64,000 nucleotides of DNA. Source: Streptomyces armeniacus (GTDB taxonomy: Bacteria > Actinomycetota > Actinomycetes > Streptomycetales > Streptomycetaceae). This document shows, one piece after another, positions 33,255-41,760 of this stretch (position 1 is the stretch's first letter; every line of letters starts with the position of its first letter). The DNA is taken from positions 2,903,329 through 2,967,328 of the forward strand of contig NZ_CP031320.1 in the NCBI RefSeq assembly GCF_003355155.1, given 5' to 3'. The translations under genes and the position numbers were made by a program. Under the pieces are notes generated by a model. The model did not search any database and was not told where the DNA came from. It worked only from the letters and a program-made list of their open reading frames with translations.

Positions 33255-34466
33255 GTGACCACGCGAGCGATCCCGGTCGTCGTCCTCGCCGGCTTCCTCG
33301 GCTCCGGCAAGACCACCCTGCTCAACCACCTGCTGCGGAGCAGCGGCGGCACCCGGATCGGCGCCGTCGTCAACGACTTCGGCAGCATCGAGATCGACGC
33401 CATGACGGTCGCAGGCCAGGCCGACGCGATGGTCTCGCTCGGCGACGGCTGCCTGTGCTGCGCGGTGGACACCAGCGACCTGGACGAGGTGCTGGAGACG
33501 CTGGCCCGGCCCAGCGCCCGTATGGACGTGATCGTCGTGGAGGCCAGCGGACTGGCCGAGCCGGAGACGCTGATCCGGATGATCCTCGGCAGCGGGAATC
33601 CGCACATCGTGTACGGCGGGCTCGTCGAGGTCGTCGACGCCGCCGAGTTCACGCGTACCCGCGCCAGGCATCCGGAGCTGGACCGGCACGCCGGCATCGC
33701 CGACCTCGTCGTCCTGAACAAGGCGGACCGGGTGGCCGAGGGCGACGCGGCCGGGCTGCTGGCGACGCTGTCCCGGCTGGCGCCGGGCACCCCGGTGGTC
33801 ACGGCCGCGTACGGACGCGTCGACCCGGAGCTGCTGTTCGACCGGCCGCGGCGCGAACGGCCCGCCGTGGAGCAGCTGTCGTTCGACCAGCTGGTCCGGG
33901 ACGAGCACGAGGCGCGCGAGGCGGAACGGGCGTGCGCGGACGGCGACGGGCATGGCGGGCACCTGCACGCGGCGTACGAGAGCGTCGAGTTCACCTCGGA
34001 CGAGCCGATGGATCCGCGCCGGCTGACGGCCTTCCTGGACGCCCGCCCGGACGGGCTCTACCGCATCAAGGGCTTCGTCGACTTCGGCCCGGGCGACCCG
34101 GAACGGAAGTACGCCGTCCACGCCGTCGGCGGCTTCCTCCGCTTCCAGCCGCTGCCCTGGGGCCGTACGGAGCCGCGGCGCACGCAGCTCGTGCTGATCG
34201 GCGCCGGGGTCGACGCGGACTCGCTGCGGGACGCGCTGGCGGCGGCCCGCAGCGACCCTCGGCGGGAGCCGGGGCCGGAGCGCCGGGACCCGGATCCGTA
34301 CGGGATGTGGGGCGTGCTGCGGTACGTGGACGACCCGGCGGAGCGGGACGAGGACCCCCAGATTGATGAAGTGGAGGGACCCGAGGAGGCCGAGGCGCCC
34401 GATCCGTACGAGACGGCGGGGCCGTACGGCACCGAGGAGCCGTACGACCCGCTGCTCACGCGCTAG
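33255..34466 (+). CDS. COG0523 GTP-dependent metal chaperone (CobW/ZNG1-like)
   Basis: This 403-aa protein has a P-loop GFLGSGKTTLLNHLL (residues 14-28), the Walker B/metal region with the family hallmark GCLCC (CxCC, near residue 74), EASGLAEPETL, and NKAD as base-recognition motif. A His-rich bit (DGHGGHLHAAY) sits near residue 235 before the CobW C-terminal domain (GLYRIKGFVDF). Such GTPases hand zinc or another metal to client enzymes and are often induced in zinc starvation, but I see no Zur-like AT-rich palindrome upstream. The last ~70 residues are acidic and Tyr/Pro-rich. Confidence 0.93.
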   Translation: MTTRAIPVVVLAGFLGSGKTTLLNHLLRSSGGTRIGAVVNDFGSIEIDAMTVAGQADAMVSLGDGCLCCAVDTSDLDEVLETLARPSARMDVIVVEASGLAEPETLIRMILGSGNPHIVYGGLVEVVDAAEFTRTRARHPELDRHAGIADLVVLNKADRVAEGDAAGLLATLSRLAPGTPVVTAAYGRVDPELLFDRPRRERPAVEQLSFDQLVRDEHEAREAERACADGDGHGGHLHAAYESVEFTSDEPMDPRRLTAFLDARPDGLYRIKGFVDFGPGDPERKYAVHAVGGFLRFQPLPWGRTEPRRTQLVLIGAGVDADSLRDALAAARSDPRREPGPERRDPDPYGMWGVLRYVDDPAERDEDPQIDEVEGPEEAEAPDPYETAGPYGTEEPYDPLLTR

Positions 34467-34497
34467 AACGCCGGAACCGCCGCAACGCCATGACCCG

Positions 34498-36948
34498 CTA
34501 GAACGGACCCGCCATCGCCGCCACCGGCTTCGCCAGCGGCACCCCCGAGCCGTCCCGGCGCGGGTCCGGCTCCGGCAGCTCGGCCGCCGTCCCGGTCCGC
34601 GTCGCGGCGCGGGCGGGCGCCGCGCCGGCCCAGCCGAACGTCAGGCAGTCCTCGCCCTTCAGGAAGCGCTGGCAGCGGACGCCGCCCGTCGCCCGCCCCT
34701 TGCGCGGATACTGGTCGAACGGGGTCAGCTTGGCCGTGAGCACCGAGTCGTCCAGCGTGCCGTGCGAGCCCGCGACAGTGAACACCACCGCGTCCGCCGC
34801 CGGATCGACCGCCGTGAACGAGATGACCTTCGCCTCCGGGCCGCCCAGCTTGATCCCGGCGACACCGCCCGCCGCGCGCCCCTGCGGGCGCACCTGCCCC
34901 GCCTGATAGCGCAGCAGCTGCGCCTCGTTCGTGATGAAGACCAGGTCCTCCTCGCCTGTGCGCAGCTCCACCGCGCCGACGATGCGGTCGCCCTCCCTCA
35001 GGCTGATCACTTCCAACTCGTCCTTGTGCGCCGGATAGTCGGGCACGACCCGTTTCACCACGCCCTGCTCGGTGCCGAGGGCGAGGCCGGGGGAGGACTC
35101 GTCGAGTGTCGTCAGGCAGATCAGCCGTTCGTCGGACTCCAGCGTCAGCAGCTCCGCGACCGGTGCCCCGCCCGCCAGGTTCGGCGACGCCGAACTCTCC
35201 GGCAGCTGCGGCAGATCGACCACGGTGAGGCGCAGGAGTCTGCCCGCCGAGGTGACGGCGCCGACCTCGCCGCGGGTGGTGGCCGGGACGGCGGAGACGA
35301 CCACGTCGTGCTTCACGCGCTTCGCCGCCTGGTCGAACGGCGCGTCGCCGTTCGCCGTACGGGCGAGCAGCCCGGTGGAGGAGAGCAGCACCCGGCACGG
35401 GTCGTCCGCGACCTCCAGCGGCACGGTGGCCAGCGGCGCGCCCGCGGACTCCAGCAGCTCGGTGCGGCGCTCGGTGCCGTACTTCTTCGCGACGGCGGCG
35501 AGCTCCGAGGAGACCAGCTTCCGCAGCTCCGCGTCCGACTCGAGGATGCGGGTCAGCTCCTCGATCTCGCCGCGCAGCCGGTCCCGTTCGCTCTCCAGCT
35601 CCAGCCGGTCGAACTTCGTGAGCCGGCGCAGCGGGGTGTCCAGGATGTACTGCGTCTGGACGTCGGACAGCCCGAAGCGGGCGATCAGCGACTCCTTGGC
35701 CTGCGCCGCGTTCTCGCTGGACCGGATCAGCCGGATGACCTCGTCGATGTCCAGCAGCGCGACGAGCAGGCCCTCGACCAGGTGCAGCCGGTCGCGCCGC
35801 TTGGTGCGCCGGAACTCGCTGCGCCGCCGCACCACGTTGAAGCGGTGGTCGACGTAGACCTCGAGGAGCTCCTTGAGGCCGAGCGTCAGCGGCTGGCCGT
35901 CGACCAGCGCGACGTTGTTGATGCCGAAGGACTCCTCCATCGGCGTCAGCTTGTACAGCTGCTCCAGCACGGCCTCCGGGTTGAAGCCGTTCTTGATCTC
36001 GATGACGAGCCGCAGCCCGTGCTCGCGGTCGGTGAGGTCCTTGACGTCCGCGATGCCCTGCAGCTTCTTGGCGTTGACCAGGTCCTTGATCTTGGAGATG
36101 ACCTTCTCCGGGCCGACCGCGAACGGCAGCTCGGTGACGACCAGGCCCTTGCGCCGGGCGGTGACCTGCTCGACCGCGGCCGTCGCGCGGATCTTGAACG
36201 TGCCGCGCCCCGTGGCGTACGCGTCCTTGATGCCGTCGAGGCCGATGATCTTGCCACCGGTCGGCAGGTCCGGGCCCGGCACCATGCGCATCAGCGTCTC
36301 GAGGTCGGCGCCCGGGTGCTTGATCAGATGCCGTGCGGCGGCGATCACTTCGCCCAGGTTGTGCGGGGGCATGTTGGTGGCCATGCCGACCGCGATCCCC
36401 GCCGAGCCGTTCACCAGCAGGTTCGGATACGCGGCGGGCAGGGCCGCCGGCTCCTGCTCGCTGCCGTCGTAGTTCGGCGAGAAGTCGACGGTGTCCTCGT
36501 CGATGGACTCGACCATCAGCCCGGCCGCGGGCGCCGACCTGCACTCCGTGTAACGCATAGCGGCGGGCGGGTCGTCGTTGCCCAGGGAGCCGAAGTTCCC
36601 GTGCCCGTCGACCAGCGGGACCCGCATGGAGAAGCCCTGCGCCATGCGCACCAGCGCGTCGTAGATCGGGCTGTCGCCGTGCGGGTGGAGCTTTCCCATC
36701 ACCTCGCCCACGACACGGGCGCACTTCACGTACGACCGGTCGGGGCGCAGGCCCATCGCGTGCATCTGGTAAAGGATGCGGCGGTGCACCGGCTTCAGGC
36801 CGTCGCGCGCGTCGGGGAGTGCCCGCGAGTAGATGACCGAGTAGGCGTACTCCAGGTAGGAGCCCTGCATCTCGTCGACGACGTCGATGTCGAGGATGCG
36901 CTCCTCGAAGTCGTCCGGCGGCGGGGTCTTCGTACTGCGGCGGGCCAT
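34498..36948 (-). CDS. parC: DNA topoisomerase IV subunit A
   Basis: This 816-aa protein is the DNA breakage-reunion subunit that pairs with ParE. The active-site Tyr is Y133 in AAMRYTECR. The quinolone pocket reads [12 protein letters not shown], with Ser93 and Asp97 at the positions equivalent to E. coli GyrA 83 and 87, so wild-type looking. The C-terminal half forms a beta-pinwheel, and no canonical gyrase box is seen, consistent with topo IV. An upstream in-frame GTG at 36960 sits directly on AAGGA and is a worse start than the ATG at 36948. It is divergent from the M16 peptidase gene. Confidence 0.95.
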   Translation of the reverse strand: MARRSTKTPPPDDFEERILDIDVVDEMQGSYLEYAYSVIYSRALPDARDGLKPVHRRILYQMHAMGLRPDRSYVKCARVVGEVMGKLHPHGDSPIYDALVRMAQGFSMRVPLVDGHGNFGSLGNDDPPAAMRYTECRSAPAAGLMVESIDEDTVDFSPNYDGSEQEPAALPAAYPNLLVNGSAGIAVGMATNMPPHNLGEVIAAARHLIKHPGADLETLMRMVPGPDLPTGGKIIGLDGIKDAYATGRGTFKIRATAAVEQVTARRKGLVVTELPFAVGPEKVISKIKDLVNAKKLQGIADVKDLTDREHGLRLVIEIKNGFNPEAVLEQLYKLTPMEESFGINNVALVDGQPLTLGLKELLEVYVDHRFNVVRRRSEFRRTKRRDRLHLVEGLLVALLDIDEVIRLIRSSENAAQAKESLIARFGLSDVQTQYILDTPLRRLTKFDRLELESERDRLRGEIEELTRILESDAELRKLVSSELAAVAKKYGTERRTELLESAGAPLATVPLEVADDPCRVLLSSTGLLARTANGDAPFDQAAKRVKHDVVVSAVPATTRGEVGAVTSAGRLLRLTVVDLPQLPESSASPNLAGGAPVAELLTLESDERLICLTTLDESSPGLALGTEQGVVKRVVPDYPAHKDELEVISLREGDRIVGAVELRTGEEDLVFITNEAQLLRYQAGQVRPQGRAAGGVAGIKLGGPEAKVISFTAVDPAADAVVFTVAGSHGTLDDSVLTAKLTPFDQYPRKGRATGGVRCQRFLKGEDCLTFGWAGAAPARAATRTGTAAELPEPDPRRDGSGVPLAKPVAAMAGPF

Positions 36949-37207
36949 CGCGGCAGGCACTCCTTCGTGCGTACGGAAGTGAACAGACGTTGGTGACGCA
37001 GCCCATTGTGGACCGCGCCTCCGACAGCCGGGTTCTCGGCCCGGCCTCGGCTCGTACCGTACGGGAACTTCGCGCGCTGTCGGAGCGCTTGCATACAGTG
37101 ACGCCTAGAAGTCCGGACCGCCGGCCGGGACCAGAAGTCCCGGTCCGGGGTTCGGGCGCGCACCCAGAACCGCCGAAGCACTCCCGCGACGAAGGGACTC
37201 CACCCCC

Positions 37208-38623
37208 ATGGGCCACACGGCCACGCCACCGCCGGCCACCGGCGGGCTGACAGCGACCGAGCACCGGCTGGCCAACGGCCTGCGTGTGGTGCTCTCCGAG
37301 GACCACCTGACGCCGGTTGCCGCGGTGTGCCTCTGGTACGACGTCGGCTCGCGCCACGAGGTGAAGGGGCGTACGGGCCTGGCCCACCTCTTCGAGCACC
37401 TGATGTTCCAGGGCTCGGCCCAGGTGCCGGGGAACGGGCACTTCGAGCTGGTGCAGGGCGCGGGCGGCTCTCTCAACGGCACCACCAGCTTCGAGCGCAC
37501 CAACTACTTCGAGACGATGCCCGCCCACGAGCTGGAGCTCGCGCTCTGGCTGGAGGCGGACCGCATGGGCTCGCTGCTGACCGCCCTGGACGACGAGTCG
37601 ATGGAGAACCAGCGCGACGTCGTCAAGAACGAGCGCCGCCAGCGGTACGACAACGTGCCCTACGGCACCGCGTTCGAGAAGCTGACCGCCATGGTCTACC
37701 CCGAGGGCCACCCGTACCACCACACGCCCATCGGCTCGATGGCCGACCTGGACGCCGCGTCCCTGGCGGACGCGCAGGCGTTCTTCCGTACGTACTACGC
37801 GCCCAACAACGCGGTCCTGTCCGTCGTCGGCGACATCGACCCGGAGCGCACGCTGGCCTGGATCGAGAAGTACTTCGGGTCCATCCCAGGCCACGAGGGC
37901 AAGCACCCGCCGCGCGACGGCACCCTGCCGGAGGTCATCGGCGAGGAGAAACGCGAGGTGCTGGAGGAGGACGTGCCGGCGCGCGCCGTGATGGCCGCGT
38001 ACCGGCTGCCGCACGACGGCACTCGCGAGTGCGAGGCCGCCGACCTGGCGCTCACGGCGCTCGGCGGCGGCGAGTCGTCCCGGCTGCACAACAGGCTCGT
38101 ACGGCGCGACCGCAGCGCCGTCGCCGCCGGGTTCGGGCTGCTGCGGCTGGCCGGGGCGCCGTCGCTGGGCTGGCTGGACGTCAAGGCGTCCGCCGAGGTG
38201 GACATCGCCGACATCGAGGCCGCGGTCGACGACGAGCTGGCCCGGTTCGCCGAGGAGGGCCCGAGCGCGGAGGAGCTGGAGCGCGCGCAGGCCCAGCTGG
38301 AGCGGGAGTGGCTGGACCGGCTGGCCACGGTCGGCGGCCGCGCCGACGAACTCTGCCGGTACGCCGTGCTGTTCGGTGACGCCCAGCTCGCCCTGAGCGC
38401 GGTGAAGCGGGTGCTGGAGATCACCCCGGAGGAGGTGCGGGACATCGCGCGGGCCCGGCTCCGCCCGGACAACCGGGCGGTGCTCGTGTACGAGCCGACC
38501 GCAGCCGAGGACACCGACACCGACGCCGACGAGACCGGTGCCGACCAGACCGACTACGAAGCCGCTGAGGGCGCAGCGCCCGCCGAGCAGCAGCAGACCG
38601 CAGCCGAGGAGACCGGCCAGTGA
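37208..38623 (+). CDS. M16 zinc metallopeptidase (pitrilysin/processing-peptidase type), catalytic
   Basis: This 471-aa protein has the inverted zinc motif HLFEH in GLAHLFEHLMFQG (about residue 60), a downstream acidic ligand region (ENQRDVVKNERRQ) and the M16_C domain. There is no signal peptide, so it acts in the cytoplasm. The acidic, Gln-rich final 40 residues are disordered. Its stop overlaps the GTG of a second M16-fold gene lacking the motif, giving the usual active plus inactive partner pair. The 5' leader contains a 7-bp hairpin at 37125-37143. Confidence 0.94.
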   Translation: MGHTATPPPATGGLTATEHRLANGLRVVLSEDHLTPVAAVCLWYDVGSRHEVKGRTGLAHLFEHLMFQGSAQVPGNGHFELVQGAGGSLNGTTSFERTNYFETMPAHELELALWLEADRMGSLLTALDDESMENQRDVVKNERRQRYDNVPYGTAFEKLTAMVYPEGHPYHHTPIGSMADLDAASLADAQAFFRTYYAPNNAVLSVVGDIDPERTLAWIEKYFGSIPGHEGKHPPRDGTLPEVIGEEKREVLEEDVPARAVMAAYRLPHDGTRECEAADLALTALGGGESSRLHNRLVRRDRSAVAAGFGLLRLAGAPSLGWLDVKASAEVDIADIEAAVDDELARFAEEGPSAEELERAQAQLEREWLDRLATVGGRADELCRYAVLFGDAQLALSAVKRVLEITPEEVRDIARARLRPDNRAVLVYEPTAAEDTDTDADETGADQTDYEAAEGAAPAEQQQTAAEETGQ

Positions 38624-40035
38624 GCGACACCGCTTCTCCCGCGGGGACGACGCCCGCGGAGACCACGATGGACTTCCACCCCCGCCCGTCCGGGGGCGAG
38701 CCCACCCCCTGGGCGTTCCCGGCCCCCGAGCGCGGCACCCTGCCCAACGGCCTGACCGTGCTGCGCTGCCACCGACCCGGCCAGCAGGTCATCGCGGTCG
38801 ACGTCAACCTGGTCGCGCCGCTCGACGCCGAGCCCGAGGGCCTGGACGGCGTCGCCACGATCATGGCCCGCGCGCTGTCGGAGGGCACCGACAAGCACGA
38901 CGCCGAGGAGTTCGCCGCCGAACTGGAGCGCTGCGGCGCCACCTTGGACACGCACGCCGACCACCCCGGCGTACGGGTCTCGCTCGAGGTGCCCGCGTCC
39001 CGGCTGCCGCGTGCGCTGGGGCTGCTCGCCGACGCGCTGCGCGCTCCCGCCTTCCCGGAGGGCGAGGTGGAGCGGCTGGTGCAGAACCGGCTCGACGAGA
39101 TCCCGCACGAGCTGGCGAACCCGGCCCGCCGCGCCGCCAAGGAGCTGTCCAGGGAGCTGTTCCCGGCGGACTCCCGGATCTCCCGGCCGCGCCTGGGCAC
39201 CGCGGAGACCGTGGAGCGGATCGACGCGGCGGCCGTCCGCGCGTTCTATGCCGCACACGTGCGGCCCGCGACGGCCACCGCCGTCGTCGTCGGCGATCTG
39301 ACCGGCGTCGAGCTGGACCAGGCGCTGGCCGACACGCTCGGCGCGTGGACCGGTTCGGCGGCCGAGCCGCGGCAGGCGCCGCCCATCACGGCCGACGACC
39401 GGGGCCGCGTGGTGATCGTCGACCGGCCCGGCTCCGTGCAGACGCAGCTGCTGATCGGCCGTATCGGCGCCGACCGGCACGACAGCGTGTGGCCCGCGCA
39501 GGTCGTCGGCACGTACTGCCTGGGCGGCACCCTCACCTCCCGGCTGGACCGCGTGCTCCGCGAGGAGAAGGGCTACACGTACGGCGTCCGCGCCTTCGCA
39601 CAGGTGCTGCGCTCCGCGCCGGACGGCTCCGGCGCGGCGATGCTCGCCATCAGCGGCTCCGTCGCCACGGACGTCACGGGCCCGGCGCTGGGCGACTTGT
39701 GGCAGGTGCTGCGTACGCTCGCCGCGGACGGGCTGACCGACGAGGAGCGCGACGCCGCCGTGCAGAACCTGGTGGGCGTCGCGCCGCTCAAGTACGAGAC
39801 GGCGGCGGCCGTCGCGGACACCCTGGCCGACCAGGTGGAGCAGCACCTGCCGGACGACTTCCAGGCGCAGACGTATCTGCGGCTCGCCCAGACCGGCACC
39901 GTCGAGGCGACGGCGGCGGCCGTCAGCGCCTTCCCGGAGGACCGGCTGGTCACGATCCTGGTCGGGGACGCGGAGCAGATCGCCGGCCCCGTACGGGAGT
40001 TGGGCATCGGCGAGGTGACGGTCGTCACGGGTTAG
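38620..40035 (+). CDS. M16-family protein lacking the zinc motif (non-catalytic partner)
   Basis: This 471-aa protein is coupled to the previous gene by a GTGA overlap. It has the same two-domain M16 fold (MARALSEGTDKHDAEEFAAELERCGATLDTHAD; later FYAAHVRPATATAVVVGDL; and LREEKGYTYGVRAFAQ), but where the catalytic subunit has HLFEH this one reads IMARALSEG, so it cannot bind zinc. By analogy with mitochondrial processing peptidase and bacterial M16B pairs, it forms a heterodimer that shapes the substrate chamber. A terminator follows. Confidence 0.94.
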   Translation: MSDTASPAGTTPAETTMDFHPRPSGGEPTPWAFPAPERGTLPNGLTVLRCHRPGQQVIAVDVNLVAPLDAEPEGLDGVATIMARALSEGTDKHDAEEFAAELERCGATLDTHADHPGVRVSLEVPASRLPRALGLLADALRAPAFPEGEVERLVQNRLDEIPHELANPARRAAKELSRELFPADSRISRPRLGTAETVERIDAAAVRAFYAAHVRPATATAVVVGDLTGVELDQALADTLGAWTGSAAEPRQAPPITADDRGRVVIVDRPGSVQTQLLIGRIGADRHDSVWPAQVVGTYCLGGTLTSRLDRVLREEKGYTYGVRAFAQVLRSAPDGSGAAMLAISGSVATDVTGPALGDLWQVLRTLAADGLTDEERDAAVQNLVGVAPLKYETAAAVADTLADQVEQHLPDDFQAQTYLRLAQTGTVEATAAAVSAFPEDRLVTILVGDAEQIAGPVRELGIGEVTVVTG

Positions 40036-40068
40036 CCGAAACGCGCGTGCGCTGCACGTAAGAGCGGT

Positions 40069-40099
40069 GCCCCCGGGGATCTGAGCGATTCCCGGGGGC
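40069..40099 (+). terminator. Terminator of the M16 gene pair
   Basis: An 11-bp stem with one G-T pair (40069-40079 with 40089-40099) and a 9-nt loop lies 33 nt after the stop codon. Confidence 0.75.
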
Positions 40100-40249
40100 G
40101 AACCGAGCAAACAGACGGGCGCCCTTTTGTCTGATTCCTCTGTGATGTACGAGCTGCGCTGTGGCGTGCGCGACAAATAGCCGGATCTGCTTGGTGGTTG
40201 GGAGACCTCCCGCTTAGCGTCGGTCCGGCTGTCCGTCAGAAGTGTCCGC

Positions 40250-40425
40250 AACCGCGGCCGACGTACAGCCATCGCCGAGTCCCCCACGGCGCGAGCCAGG
40301 GGAGCCGGGGACCCAACCACGAAGTCCCTGGGGTGAATCGGGCGGCCTCGCACGAGGCGGCCCGTAGGAGACCTTCCTGCTCCGAACCCGTCAGCTAACC
40401 CGGTAGGCGAGAAGGAAGGAAAGGA
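40250..40425 (+). promoter_or_regulatory. c-di-AMP (ydaO/yuaA) riboswitch
   Basis: The leader of the M23 peptidase gene contains conserved pieces of this class in order: ACCGCGG (40251), CGCCGAGTCC (40273), GAGCCGGGGACCCAA (40302), GGGGTGAAT (40330), a variable GC hairpin at 40340-40363, GGAGACCTTCCTGCTCCGAACCCGTCAGCTAACCCGGTAGGCG (40367 on) and the purine-rich GAAGGAAGGAAAGGAG. In Streptomyces this riboswitch controls cell-wall hydrolases such as rpfA, generally turning them off when c-di-AMP is high. Edges are approximate. Confidence 0.9.
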
Positions 40426-40438
40426 GCACGCCGTCAGC

Positions 40439-41272
40439 ATGGCGTTCACCCGTGCCACGGGCCGGCACCGCCGGCCCACCCGCGCCAACCGTACGAGCGC
40501 GAACCTCGCCGGCATCGCCGGCCTCGCCACCGTCGGCGTCATGAGCTCGTTCGCTTCCCCCGCCGGAGCCGCCGCGTCCGGGCAGCCCCAGGTGCAGGAC
40601 ACCGCGGACACCGGGCTGACCCAGACCGTCGTTCTGGGCGATTCCCTCGCCGACTCCCTCACGGAGCAGGCCAGCAGCCAGTCCAGCGCCGCCGAGCAGG
40701 CGGCCGCCGAGGCGCAGGCGAAGGCGCGCGCGAAGGCCGCGGCCGAGGCGAAGAAGAAGGCCGAGGCCGAGGCCAGGAAGAAGGCCGCCGAGAAGGCGGA
40801 GAAGGCCCGTGAGGCCGAGGAGCAGCGTGCGGCCCGCGCGGCGGAGGCCAAGCGCGCCGCGATCAGCGGCTACGTCTCGCCGATCGAGGGCTCGTACGTC
40901 TCGACGCCGTACGGCGCCGGCGGCGGCATGTGGTCCTCCGGCACCCACACCGGCGTGGACTTCCACGCGTCGTCCGGCACCTCCGTACGGTCCGTCGCCG
41001 CGGGCGAGGTCGTCGAGGCGGGCTGGGGCGGCGCGTACGGCAACAACGTCGTGGTCAAGCACTCCGACGGCACGTACACGCAGTACGGTCACCTGTCGTC
41101 CGTCGAGGTGTCGGTGGGCCAGAGCGTGACCTCGGGCGAGCAGATCGGCCTGTCGGGCAACACCGGCAACAGCAACGGGCCGCACCTGCACTTCGAGGCC
41201 CGCAGCGGCCCCGACTACGGCTCGGACATCGACCCGGTGTCGTATCTGCGGCAGCACGGCGTCAGCCTCTGA
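40439..41272 (+). CDS. Secreted M23 (LytM) peptidoglycan endopeptidase
   Basis: This 277-aa protein starts at the ATG at 40439. A signal peptide spans ~20-48 (ASPAGAA near the cleavage site). A long Ala/Lys/Glu-rich coiled coil fills ~82-142. The LytM domain (~145-265) holds the zinc ligands and catalytic His: the HTGVDFH motif and GPHLHFE. It cuts peptide cross-bridges in the cell wall during growth or germination. The coiled coil preceding LytM recalls EnvC-like activators, but the catalytic residues are intact. It is controlled by the c-di-AMP riboswitch just upstream. Confidence 0.94.
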   Translation: MAFTRATGRHRRPTRANRTSANLAGIAGLATVGVMSSFASPAGAAASGQPQVQDTADTGLTQTVVLGDSLADSLTEQASSQSSAAEQAAAEAQAKARAKAAAEAKKKAEAEARKKAAEKAEKAREAEEQRAARAAEAKRAAISGYVSPIEGSYVSTPYGAGGGMWSSGTHTGVDFHASSGTSVRSVAAGEVVEAGWGGAYGNNVVVKHSDGTYTQYGHLSSVEVSVGQSVTSGEQIGLSGNTGNSNGPHLHFEARSGPDYGSDIDPVSYLRQHGVSL

Positions 41273-41297
41273 GCACCAGCGCCACCAGCGCACGTGA

Positions 41298-41326
41298 ACA
41301 GCCCCGGCCGAAACGGCCGGGGCTGT
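41298..41326. terminator. Bidirectional terminator between the M23 gene and ptsH
   Basis: A perfect 13-bp stem with the 3-nt loop AAA lies between these convergent genes (41298-41310 with 41314-41326). Confidence 0.85.
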
Positions 41327-41383
41327 CCCATGTCGCGGGTGCGGCGCCCCGGTGCGGGCGCCGCGCTCAGTCGGACTCCGGGC

Positions 41384-41665
41384 TCAGACCGTCTCCGGCA
41401 GCTCGTCCAGGCCCTCGGAGACCAGCTTCGCCAGCCGGTCGAGCGCGTCCTCGGCGCCGTCCGTCTCGGAGGCCAGCACGATCTCGTCGCCGCCCTCGGC
41501 GCCCAGACCCAGGACGCCGAGCATCGAGGCGGCGTTGACGGGGTCGCCGTCGCCCTTGCGCACGGTCACCGGGACGCCCGCGGCGGCGGCCGAACGGCAG
41601 AAGATGGCGGCGGGGCGGGCGTGCAGGCCCTCGGCCCAGCCGACGGAGACGCGGCGCTCAACCAT
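41384..41665 (-). CDS. ptsH: HPr phosphocarrier protein of the PTS
   Basis: This 93-aa protein starts at the ATG at 41665. The phosphorylated His is His15 in EGLHARPAA, and the second conserved block is NAASMLGVLGLGA with Ser47 where Gram-positive HPr proteins carry the regulatory serine. HPr passes phosphate from enzyme I to sugar-specific EIIA proteins. In Streptomyces ptsH is separate from the other pts genes, as here. It is convergent with the M23 gene and divergent from the Pat-like gene. Confidence 0.95.
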   Translation of the reverse strand: MVERRVSVGWAEGLHARPAAIFCRSAAAAGVPVTVRKGDGDPVNAASMLGVLGLGAEGGDEIVLASETDGAEDALDRLAKLVSEGLDELPETV

Positions 41666-41760
41666 GGTGTAACCCTTCAGATCGTTCCTGTTGTCTAGAC
41701 CAGTCTCGCACGGTGCGCGCGAGCGCCGACAACACCGGGCCCGCTCGTTACCCTGACCCC

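Noticed and set aside
37125..37143. Hairpin upstream of the M16 gene as a riboswitch
   Set aside because: It is a single 7-bp stem with a 5-nt loop and no conserved blocks of a known class, so no riboswitch is claimed.
34463..38089. Open frame of 1208 codons antisense or out of frame to parC and the M16 gene
   Set aside because: No recognisable domain; it crosses two well-defined genes in opposite directions.
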